Shown here one piece after another: positions 7,008-13,523 of a stretch of DNA of 13,523 nucleotides; position 1 is the stretch's first letter, and the number at the start of each line of letters is the position of its first letter. Below the pieces are notes generated by a model. It made no database searches. It was not told the DNA's origin and saw nothing but the letters and a program-made list of their open reading frames with translations. The position numbers and the translations under genes were made by a program. Where the stretch lies: contig CAMCJO010000020.1 in assembly GCA_945875135.1 (NCBI GenBank), forward strand, positions 1-13,523. Direction: 5' to 3'. Origin of the DNA: an uncultured Porphyromonas sp. GTDB taxonomy: Bacteria > Bacteroidota > Bacteroidia > Bacteroidales > Porphyromonadaceae.

Positions 7008-9836
7008 TTATAGGATTTGGGTACTAGCGATGATATCCCCAAGCTCTTTGTTGGCTACAGGATCCTTGGTAGAGGCATCAGAGGTGAGGAGTATACAGTC
7101 GATGACCCGACCCTGCCATAGCTGAAACTGCTTGAAAAACGAAGACTTCATGATCGTCGTGACCGTGTTAGACCCAGTCGGGTTATTGTATACGGCAAGT
7201 CCGGCGATCACATCATCGATAGGTTTGTTACCATGGCTAGGCTCTGTGTGTACGGTAGGATTGTGCATGACAGAACACTTCTCAGCTCTCTGTCCGATTA
7301 CCTTTCGATCATCATCATTGACGAAGTCACTGCCCATAGTGCAGACAAAGTGATTGAGAAAGAGCGTGGCGTAGTCTGCTATGAAGGTAGGTAGTACAGA
7401 CTTCTCTTGGATCGATATGATGTATCCCTCTATCTGATGCTCTAGTTCACGCTTTATCTTTTTGCTCTTGGCCAGGACGATGAGCTTGTCGATTACGTCT
7501 GCTGCCTGATGGATATACTCCTTGACATCCTCCACCTTGCTGCTTAGATAGCTCTGCCATGTAGATAGAATCTTGGAGGCGAGGAGCTTCTCGACGGTTG
7601 AGTTGAGCTCATTGGCTCCTGAGGAGAGCTCCTCAAGCGAGACTCCATACTCCTCGAGGATTGCTTGGCTATCTGCACCGAAGTATCCCTCGACAAGCTG
7701 CTTGACTTGATCGGCAGATGTGTCGCCTGATATGCCTAGCGTCTCACGTAGGAGTAGCATCGCATTGAGATCCTTAGGAGTCTCCTTCTGTAGGATCAAT
7801 ATATCATAGGCTACACGATGCAGCAGGCTCGCGGGTATCATAAGGCTGTCCATAGCGTAGCCAAAGATCTCGGGTCGATTGCCCACCTCCATCGTACTCC
7901 TGCGTATAGAGCCGACCACCTTCTGTATGCGCTTGTTACGCTCGGACGACTCCTCAGACTCATAGTGTGGCTCAAGGAGTGAGAGCGTACTCTCCTTAAT
8001 CTCGTTGAGTTGCTGTGTATAGCGCTCTCGTCTGGCAGCGTCTAGACAACCAGCGATCTTGTTTAGATCCTCTATGATTGCTTTAGAGCCATCGTTGCGA
8101 GGGGTCGCTACCGAGTCCCAAGCCTTCTCAGGGTCGCGAAAGTGAGCCTTGACAAAAGGATGATCGATAAAGCTCTGTCGTACATCCTTCATAAAGTTAG
8201 GATACTCACTATTCTGTGCATAGCCAGTCTCGGGACTCTTGTTTGCCCCGTCACTATAGCCTACGAAGATGTGGTCCTTGCCTGACCAATAGTAGTCTCT
8301 CAAGAGGTATATGCTCTGGAAGGCTGAGGAGGGCTGCGTAGCGCCTGGCTCGGTCCAGTGGTCGAACCACCTAGCGGTGCCGATCAGCTCGGGGATCACT
8401 ACATCAAAGCGCTTCCACCGCTCGCTCAGCTTGTTTTCGCCCGAGGTCTCCTTTTGCGATAGAATATCCATCTTGGTACAGACCAGCTCCTTATTGAACT
8501 TAGTGCCGATGAAGAATAGAGGCGAGACCCCCTGTAGCTTCTTTAGATACTTGCTTCGCTCGGCCTCGTTCTTACCAATGTTTTCGTTGATCCACTGAGT
8601 GATGGTGTTGCCTAGAGTAGCCTCCGTGCGCTGGTCATTGTGGTGGCAAAAGAGTACAGCACTAATGAGCAAGGCGTGCGAGTACTTGTTAAAGAGATAA
8701 GCCACCTTACCACGGCGGAGCAAGGATGGGATAATGTCTCTCTCTCCATCTTGCTGGTTCAGCGACTCTCCCTCCACTTGCAGACGAGAGCGTGCCCCTG
8801 GGAAGTCCAAGAGATCTAGCTTCTTGAGGAAGGGGCGCTCTTCGGCAATCTCTGAGGGTAGGGTGAAGGTGAGCTCAGCAATCAATGCCGAGAGTGAAGA
8901 CTTTCTAAAGTCTTTGCAAAGTAGGCCACTTGCTCCGAAGACGTCTACAAGGGGCTCATCACTGCTATTCTCAGCCTTTTGCTCATCAGACATAATGTAG
9001 TCTAGCCACTCCACCTTGAGTATGGAGCCGTATTCTCTCAGTACCGCTCTAAAGGGGATATATACTACCGAGGCAAAGTGTAGCTTCTTGAGCTCTCTAA
9101 TGAGTGTACTAAAGAGCTGAGTAATCGAGGGGTTGTCGTGCCATAAGAAGGAGAAGAGCTGACTCCAGCGATCTGGGTGTATGTACTCAATGCTGGCTCC
9201 TATCTCGTAGGGAAAGCGAGAGTTGACCACTTGCTGCGCCTTGAGGCCCAGCTCCCGCTTGATGTACTCATATATATAGAAGAGATCATCTTCGGTCAGA
9301 AACTCCTGCTTACCCTTCTCCCGGTCGATGCACTCCTTGAGTTCATTGCGCAGTCTCTCCGTAAGATCTGTCTCTTGCTGATCCTCTACATCGAGCTTGA
9401 GGTCATTGTAGTAAGAGTCGCAGAGCATAGTCAGTATGTCTGCTATGCTAAAGAGGGTTATCTTGACCTGTCCTCTTGGAGTCGCATTGTCTTGGCGAGT
9501 CGTAAACCGAGTCACGATACCTGTGGACTCCGTCTGAGAGAGGTTACCCCCACTAGTGTTTATCTCATCGATGAAGCTGTACTTCCTATCCCCGTCACTG
9601 ATCTCAAATGGATTCGTCGGTGTGGATAAGAGACTGCTCATCAGGTACGACTTACCCACTTGGCTCTCTCCGTAGGCGGCTACAGAGCAGTTGATCTCGA
9701 GGGTATTCTTAACGCGCTTTATCTCTCGGCGCTTGCGCTCTAGTAGGGTAGACTCGAGGTTCTCCTCGGGGTACTTCTTGCTCCACTGTATGGCTCGCTC
9801 CAGTGCGCTGAGCTGATCATTTATGTTGGCTATCAT
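7008..9836 (-). CDS. SrfC-like dynamin-type large GTPase
   Basis: The 942-residue protein carries a dynamin-like GTPase signature. G1 is GESQVGKS at 56-63. G2 is STGIVTR at 104-110, very close to dynamin's GIVTR switch with the Thr at 109. G3 is DFPG at 344-347. The G4 position after strand LFFIG is TKFN (445-448), where Asn replaces the usual Asp; another TKMD at 454-457 may serve instead. G2 and G3 are far apart, so a large helical insertion sits inside the GTPase domain. Residues about 580-830 are mainly helical and could be a stalk. I see no transmembrane helix or signal peptide. Size, order and position directly after the actin-fold ATPase gene fit the SrfC partner of SrfB in srfABC-type operons. 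The SrfC name rests on architecture and neighbourhood, not on a database match. The gap to the upstream gene is 35 bases. Confidence 0.85.
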   Translation of the reverse strand: MIANINDQLSALERAIQWSKKYPEENLESTLLERKRREIKRVKNTLEINCSVAAYGESQVGKSYLMSSLLSTPTNPFEISDGDRKYSFIDEINTSGGNLSQTESTGIVTRFTTRQDNATPRGQVKITLFSIADILTMLCDSYYNDLKLDVEDQQETDLTERLRNELKECIDREKGKQEFLTEDDLFYIYEYIKRELGLKAQQVVNSRFPYEIGASIEYIHPDRWSQLFSFLWHDNPSITQLFSTLIRELKKLHFASVVYIPFRAVLREYGSILKVEWLDYIMSDEQKAENSSDEPLVDVFGASGLLCKDFRKSSLSALIAELTFTLPSEIAEERPFLKKLDLLDFPGARSRLQVEGESLNQQDGERDIIPSLLRRGKVAYLFNKYSHALLISAVLFCHHNDQRTEATLGNTITQWINENIGKNEAERSKYLKKLQGVSPLFFIGTKFNKELVCTKMDILSQKETSGENKLSERWKRFDVVIPELIGTARWFDHWTEPGATQPSSAFQSIYLLRDYYWSGKDHIFVGYSDGANKSPETGYAQNSEYPNFMKDVRQSFIDHPFVKAHFRDPEKAWDSVATPRNDGSKAIIEDLNKIAGCLDAARRERYTQQLNEIKESTLSLLEPHYESEESSERNKRIQKVVGSIRRSTMEVGNRPEIFGYAMDSLMIPASLLHRVAYDILILQKETPKDLNAMLLLRETLGISGDTSADQVKQLVEGYFGADSQAILEEYGVSLEELSSGANELNSTVEKLLASKILSTWQSYLSSKVEDVKEYIHQAADVIDKLIVLAKSKKIKRELEHQIEGYIISIQEKSVLPTFIADYATLFLNHFVCTMGSDFVNDDDRKVIGQRAEKCSVMHNPTVHTEPSHGNKPIDDVIAGLAVYNNPTGSNTVTTIMKSSFFKQFQLWQGRVIDCILLTSDASTKDPVANKELGDIIASTQIL

Positions 9837-9871
9837 AAGGATGTTCGATTCTTGTTAGACTGTACGCTCTC

Positions 9872-12800
9872 TTACTCTAGATTGAAGACTCCAGTATCCA
9901 GCCAGTAGCCATCCTCTAGGCCGAGGCTCTGTACATTGATAGAGAGGTCGCTGAGTGGTATATCCTCATCGTTCTTGTCGGTGATGCTCTCGATCTCGAT
10001 ATCCTCAAGATTGGTGACATCTCGACTCAGATGGATCGTGAAGGGGAGTCTCTTCTCCAGGCTTTTAACCTGTAGATCTACCTCTTGTAGTATCTGTAGA
10101 TCGTTGAGATGAGGCTTAGTACTCTTCAGCCTACGCCCCATGCCAGATCGGTTGAAGTTGATGGTAAAGAGTGGGCGAGCTGGATAGATCTCTACATCCA
10201 GTTGCTTGATCTGGAGAGACTTGGGGAGAGACGATACGACTACATCTCCACGGGATGAGCTAGGGGTGAGCACATACGAGCTGTGGAGCGTATTCCTAGC
10301 AGAGTCGGGCTGCTCCACATAGTTGACGATAGAAGTCAGTCTTTCCCCTAGGAGCTTTGTGTCTAGCTGAAAGCCCTTGAGACCGCCCAGCTCTGATGAG
10401 TAGAAGCCGATGAGTCCTCCCACGGCGACCACCGTCTTAGGGTTGGTTATGTAGCCCGTATTGCTGCCGAAGGGGTACCAATAGCCCACGTTGTAGTTGT
10501 TGAGCAGGATAAGCCTATTCGGCGATAGAGGGTAATACTTGAGGAATATATCTCGTATCGGGGCCAGAGAGGCTGGACGCCCGGAGAGAAGGAAGATATC
10601 GCACCCTGTCGAGTAGGCTATGCTGGAGATGATCCTCAGCAGAGGCTCAAAAGACTTGGAGACGATGTCGTAGATCTGCTGGCCACTAAACTCCCACGAG
10701 AGCTCTCTCATAGAGAATCCAAAGAACTCCTCGAAGCCTCTCTGTACAGACTCGTTGGGATCTTGCTCTGCCGAGGGGAAGAGATCCTCATAGCGCACGT
10801 TGCAGTCACGTCTCTCCTCAGAGAGGAGCGAGAGCAGATGATACATCAGAGGTACAGTGTACTGCAGGTTGAAGTTGCGTCTCAAGTTGCGTTGCCTTAT
10901 AGTCTGACCTGCATAGTTGGGTCCAAAGAAGTCTCGTAGCTTCTGCCTATAAGCATGCTCATCGAGATCTGCCAGCTTCTTGCGAAAAGATCCCTCATCA
11001 CTGTAAAAGAGCAAGCCGTTGATCAAGTCATAGAGCATGTCATCTCCTGCGAAGTAATAGCTGTCGTAGAAGAGAGGCTCGGGGATTACCTTCGTAATCC
11101 GACCCTGCTCGTACGTATACTTACAGATCATCAAGTCCGAGGTGCCAGCACCGATATCTAGTGACCCGACGGTAAGTGTGGGGCGTGCTCCTGCGGCCTT
11201 CTTGCCATATAGATTGAAAAACTCCTCGCAAAAGCCATTGTACTTCTGCCCTATCTCGCTATACATATAGACCAGCTGAGAGCAAGTCGCCTCATCGTAG
11301 TACCAGTGCGGAGTATCGTCAGCATCCTTATTGATCTGGGGATAGACCTCGATACGCTGATCGTACTGATGGTATGTAGAGAAGAGATAGTTGGCATCTT
11401 CGGCGCAGTGTACTAGAGCCTCACGCTCCTTCTGAGACATAGCCGTAGGACAAGTTATGATGACACGCCGTAGTATGCGAGGGCTGTCTACAGAGCCACG
11501 ATCCTCACGATATGAGACACTATTAGAGTACATAAGCGTCTGCTCCAAGATCTCTAGGAAGGCGAGCGTCATCATCGTACGCCGTGAGTAGTAGAAGGTT
11601 TGCCCTCCCGTACTGCCATCGCGAAGTATCGAGCCATCACTAGCGATCATCTTAGAGATGCCTGGTAGGTAGAGGACGTCGTCTGGATCTTTGTCGTTCG
11701 GGAGGATAGAAAACTTCCACTCCTTCTGACTCCTCTGCTTGTCCCACAGATATCGCTTGGGACTAGAGAGCGTCATAGGCATCTCCTCATTCTCCTCACT
11801 CTTGGCTAGATGTAGGATCCGCTCAGCCTCATGACCGAGCCGCACGATACTCGGGTAGGTAAAGCGCTCACTATTTCGTTTGCCTATCTGTCCGAAGCTC
11901 ACCTTGCGTGTTACTAGTCGCATGGCAAAAGGCTCACTCAGGTAGCTCACACGGGGATCCTCTGGATCCTCTAGAGCGGTAAAGTCGAGAAGCCTCAAGA
12001 GTGCCGTCTGCTCGAAGATCTTATGATCCTCGACCAGTACCGCCGTGGTGCGCGAGTTGCCTATGTCGATCACGAGATCTAAGTCCTTGCCTGGCACTCC
12101 CTGTGACCGATAAAGCTCCACCTCGGGGAAGAGCTCATACCGAGCCACATGATAGATGAAGGCTAAGTAAGCCGTCAGGTAAGACTTCTTCTTAGAGGTG
12201 CGAAGTCTCTCTGGCGACTCCACATTAGGATGTGCTAGAGAGAATAGATACTCATCCACGTTGATTGAGTTTTCTCCCTGTGAGGTGCTGTAGTCTATCA
12301 CACCGAGAGGCTCATCACAGAGCTTTAGCCTCAGGGAGGCCATCACCTCATCGGGGAAGTAGGGGTTCTCATCATTTTCGCTATCCTCCTCCGTTGTATA
12401 GGTGTCGAAAGCGAGTATAACTCGATAGCGCTTCTCCTCGCTATCACTCTCTGGCAAAGGCACAATCTTAAAGCGACTCCAGTTGTACGGTCCCTGCTCA
12501 AAGCGAAAGCCCAGCTTCTTAAGGTAGGGGAGCGGAAGCCACTGATTGCCATACGCAGAGATGAGATTGAAGAAGTCTGAGATGGTACTGCGATATATCT
12601 GATGATTAGGATTGTCTGGAGAGACCTCTAGAGGAGAGATGCCCGCATTGGCTAGATCCTTGATAGTAATGGGCTGTGTGTCTTCGATAAAGCCCTCCTT
12701 ATCGAGCTCTATGTAGCGATAGTAGTGAGGAGTGCCATCCTCATCTTTGACTTCGTAGAGTAGCTCGATCTGCCACGACTCATCTGTAGACTGGTACTCA

Positions 12801-12895
12801 TAAAACCATAGAGGAGCCTTCTCGCGCAGATCTAATGTGAAGTCAAAAGAGATGACCTGGATGCCACTATTAGCTATAAGCGATATCTTTTTCAT
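9872..12895 (-). CDS. SrfB-like actin/Hsp70-fold ATPase
   Basis: The 1007-residue protein has the motifs of the ASKHA (actin, sugar kinase, Hsp70) fold: phosphate-1 loop DIGNSRTT at 277-284, phosphate-2 loop DIGAGTSD at 580-587, an AGDD at 616-619 like the GGDD of Hsp70s, and an adenosine-type LLSGRPAS near 769-776. A non-ATPase N-terminal region of about 260 residues precedes the fold and a beta-rich tail follows (from about 860). Length and layout match the SrfB family (about 1000 residues). No signal peptide or membrane helix is seen, so it should be cytosolic. It is the first gene of the operon. The ATG is supported by an in-frame TAA at 12932-12934 with no other ATG between. SrfB's biochemical role is not established; an ATP-driven scaffold, polymer or chaperone working with the adjacent dynamin-like GTPase is plausible but inferred. 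Confidence 0.87.
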   Translation of the reverse strand: MKKISLIANSGIQVISFDFTLDLREKAPLWFYEYQSTDESWQIELLYEVKDEDGTPHYYRYIELDKEGFIEDTQPITIKDLANAGISPLEVSPDNPNHQIYRSTISDFFNLISAYGNQWLPLPYLKKLGFRFEQGPYNWSRFKIVPLPESDSEEKRYRVILAFDTYTTEEDSENDENPYFPDEVMASLRLKLCDEPLGVIDYSTSQGENSINVDEYLFSLAHPNVESPERLRTSKKKSYLTAYLAFIYHVARYELFPEVELYRSQGVPGKDLDLVIDIGNSRTTAVLVEDHKIFEQTALLRLLDFTALEDPEDPRVSYLSEPFAMRLVTRKVSFGQIGKRNSERFTYPSIVRLGHEAERILHLAKSEENEEMPMTLSSPKRYLWDKQRSQKEWKFSILPNDKDPDDVLYLPGISKMIASDGSILRDGSTGGQTFYYSRRTMMTLAFLEILEQTLMYSNSVSYREDRGSVDSPRILRRVIITCPTAMSQKEREALVHCAEDANYLFSTYHQYDQRIEVYPQINKDADDTPHWYYDEATCSQLVYMYSEIGQKYNGFCEEFFNLYGKKAAGARPTLTVGSLDIGAGTSDLMICKYTYEQGRITKVIPEPLFYDSYYFAGDDMLYDLINGLLFYSDEGSFRKKLADLDEHAYRQKLRDFFGPNYAGQTIRQRNLRRNFNLQYTVPLMYHLLSLLSEERRDCNVRYEDLFPSAEQDPNESVQRGFEEFFGFSMRELSWEFSGQQIYDIVSKSFEPLLRIISSIAYSTGCDIFLLSGRPASLAPIRDIFLKYYPLSPNRLILLNNYNVGYWYPFGSNTGYITNPKTVVAVGGLIGFYSSELGGLKGFQLDTKLLGERLTSIVNYVEQPDSARNTLHSSYVLTPSSSRGDVVVSSLPKSLQIKQLDVEIYPARPLFTINFNRSGMGRRLKSTKPHLNDLQILQEVDLQVKSLEKRLPFTIHLSRDVTNLEDIEIESITDKNDEDIPLSDLSINVQSLGLEDGYWLDTGVFNLE

Positions 12896-12950
12896 AGAGA
12901 CAATGTTATTAGTTCTATTATGCTTGGTGGATTATAGAGATGGTAGCTGG

Positions 12951-12970
12951 GGATGACTAGAGATGACTAG
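12951..12970. repeat. Tandem 10-base direct repeat in the leader
   Basis: GGATGACTAG is followed at once by AGATGACTAG, two ten-base units with nine identical positions, 56 to 75 bases upstream of the first start codon. It could be a protein-binding site or simply a local duplication. Confidence 0.6.
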
Positions 12971-12981
12971 AAGATACGACG

Positions 12982-13016
12982 AGTGGCGACCCCTCTCTCG
13001 AGGAGAGGTCGCCACT
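12982..13016 (-). other. GC-rich hairpin in the leader (10-bp stem)
   Basis: AGTGGCGACC at 12982-12991 is the exact reverse complement of GGTCGCCACT at 13007-13016. The 15-base interior can add four more pairs (TCTC with GAGA) past a two-base CC bulge, closing a five-base loop. It is the strongest structure in the leader and lies about 87 bases upstream of the first start codon. Neither strand has a T-run after it, so it is not a standard intrinsic terminator. A translational or attenuation element, or an RNA-stabilising stem, fits better. Confidence 0.7.
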
Positions 13017-13047
13017 TGTGATGTGTGATGAGATATGTGTGATGTGT

Positions 13048-13080
13048 TTGCTACCCCGCCATTTCTCTTGCTGGTAGCAA
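13048..13080 (-). other. Hairpin in the leader (8-bp stem)
   Basis: TTGCTACC at 13048-13055 pairs with GGTAGCAA at 13073-13080 around a 17-base loop. It sits between two other stems in the same leader, which supports a folded regulatory RNA over chance, though a single 8-bp stem alone would be weak evidence. Confidence 0.55.
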
Positions 13081-13094
13081 GAGAAGTGCTTGCG

Positions 13095-13122
13095 AGAGAG
13101 CTTTGTAAGTGATTAGCTCTCT
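13095..13122 (-). other. Hairpin in the leader (8-bp stem)
   Basis: AGAGAGCT at 13095-13102 pairs with AGCTCTCT at 13115-13122 around a 12-base loop. It is the first stem in the transcript, directly after the homopolymer tract. Confidence 0.55.
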
Positions 13123-13141
13123 TGTTGTTAAGTGTTAAAAC

Positions 13142-13150
13142 GGGGGGGGG
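13142..13150. repeat. Nine-base G tract (C9 on the transcript)
   Basis: A run of nine G on the plus strand lies about 30 to 40 bases below the predicted transcription start and about 250 bases above the first start codon. Homopolymers of this length are prone to slippage in replication. On the transcript it also lies in a possible nine-codon leader ORF (ATG at 13155-13157, stop at 13128-13130), where a change in C number would shift the frame. Whether that ORF is translated is unknown. Confidence 0.9.
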
Positions 13151-13157
13151 TAAACAT

Positions 13158-13451
13158 GCTTTGTAACGTATCTGAGGTACTTGTCACAAAGGTACGCTTT
13201 ATTCTGTAAAGTGCAAAGGATATTTTGGACGTCTCAACTGCGCGGATCTTACGAGTCGTAAGCTCTGCCAGCTTGACCTGTAGCGAGATGTAGGAGTTCC
13301 TGTCTCCGCGCTTATCTAGAGCGTCTCTCGCACTTGTCCGAGAAAGCAACTCTTTCGCAAATACTGCGGTTCGATGATAAATGACTCTTCGTCCGTTGAA
13401 ACTTTCATAGGACAGCAACACTGCCCGACAGCTTGCTTTCGGCCAATCTGT
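13158..13451. other. Intergenic block, no convincing gene
   Basis: The stretch holds the operon promoter at its left end. A 97-codon minus-strand reading frame (GTG start at 13419-13421, stop at 13128-13130) crosses it. A second overlapping minus frame starts MKVSTDEESF (ATG at 13406-13408) and stops after 30 codons. The promoter lies inside the longer frame and its start codon is not ATG, so I do not call it a gene. The translations remind me of short hypothetical proteins annotated many times in Porphyromonas genomes, which would make this a dispersed non-coding repeat; that is recollection, not a search. At 13402-13419 a degenerate inverted match to the 22-base repeat occurs. Confidence 0.45.
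13187..13217 (-). promoter_or_regulatory. Bacteroidota-type promoter driving the operon
   Basis: On the minus strand, TTTG (13214-13217) is followed by exactly 19 bases and then TACCTTTG (13187-13194), a full match to the Bacteroidota primary sigma consensus TAnnTTTG with its TTG-type -33 box. It points toward the six-gene operon and is the only such match I found upstream of the first gene. The predicted start is near 13180. Confidence 0.7.
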
Positions 13452-13523
13452 AGTTTCCTACCTATGAAACTCTAGTTTCTTACCTATGAAACTTTAGTTT
13501 CCTACCTATGAAACTCCAGTTTC
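13452..13523. repeat. 22-base tandem palindromic repeat array, running off the right edge
   Basis: Units start at 13452, 13474 and 13496, with a fourth beginning at 13518, an exact 22-base period. Each unit is AGTTTC, an 8-base loop YTACCTAT, GAAACT, then two variable bases (CT, TT, CC). The 6-bp arms are inverted repeats, so each arm can pair within its own unit or with the neighbour across only two bases. No spacers are present, so it is not a CRISPR array. Confidence 0.92.

Larger units (their letters stand above)
12896..13180 (-). promoter_or_regulatory. Long structured 5' leader of the operon
   Basis: If transcription starts about seven bases below the promoter's -7 box (near 13180), the first gene has an untranslated leader of about 285 bases. 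In transcript order it contains a C9 tract and three perfect-stem hairpins, listed separately. No gene is visible in it. A leader this long with successive hairpins suggests post-transcriptional control or attenuation, although no U-run follows any stem. It does not resemble any riboswitch I can name. Confidence 0.5.

Noticed and set aside
9177..9629. A 150-codon plus-strand frame
   Set aside because: It lies wholly antisense to the dynamin-like GTPase gene, whose motifs fix the real strand, and it has no recognisable content.
12982..13016. GC-rich hairpin as an intrinsic terminator
   Set aside because: There is no T-run after the stem on either strand, and it lies between a good promoter and the first gene.
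13128..13421. A 97-codon minus-strand reading frame
   Set aside because: Its start is GTG, a consensus promoter lies within it, a second frame overlaps it, and its end crosses a nine-base homopolymer. I treat it as non-coding, possibly part of a dispersed repeat.
13452..13523. CRISPR array
   Set aside because: Units abut with only two variable bases and no spacers, and no cas genes are visible.

Overview
The window looks like a chromosomal segment of a Bacteroidota bacterium, most likely Porphyromonas or a close relative. Base composition is near 50% GC. Gene starts lack clear Shine-Dalgarno boxes. The one promoter I can see has the Bacteroidota form (TTTG, 19 bases, TAnnTTTG). A non-coding block on the right reminds me of short hypothetical ORFs from Porphyromonas genomes. 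The genus is inference.

Layout: every real gene lies on the minus strand, so transcription runs right to left. From the right edge there is (1) a 22-base tandem palindromic repeat array running off the window (13452-13523); (2) a non-coding block with a consensus promoter (13187-13217); (3) a roughly 285-base untranslated leader (12896-13180) holding a nine-C tract (on the transcript) and three hairpins; and (4) six co-directional genes separated by gaps of 16 to 88 bases, forming one probable operon. The genes in transcription order are: a 1007-residue SrfB-like actin/Hsp70-fold ATPase (9872-12895); a 942-residue SrfC-like dynamin-type GTPase (7008-9836); a 922-residue membrane-anchored subtilisin-type protease with two InlB/Flg_new-type beta repeats (4223-6991); a 378-residue four-helix membrane protein with a large predicted periplasmic loop (3070-4206); a 660-residue protein with duplicated helical adaptor domains and a C-terminal P-loop GTPase (999-2981); and an unrecognised protein of at least 317 residues cut by the left edge (1-952).

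Working model (inference): this is one multi-protein machine. An actin-fold ATPase and two GTPases sit in the cytosol. The four-helix protein and the protease link them to the inner membrane, and the serine-protease domain, behind a possible propeptide, faces the periplasm. SrfB and SrfC are families known as neighbours in proteobacterial srfABC operons. Here SrfA is absent from the visible part, and a membrane protease, a membrane protein and a second GTPase accompany them. The combination of nucleotide switches, adaptor repeats and a poised protease resembles the logic of bacterial conflict or stress-signalling systems, but the sequence does not show which. The leader suggests control by RNA structure and possibly by slippage in the homopolymer.
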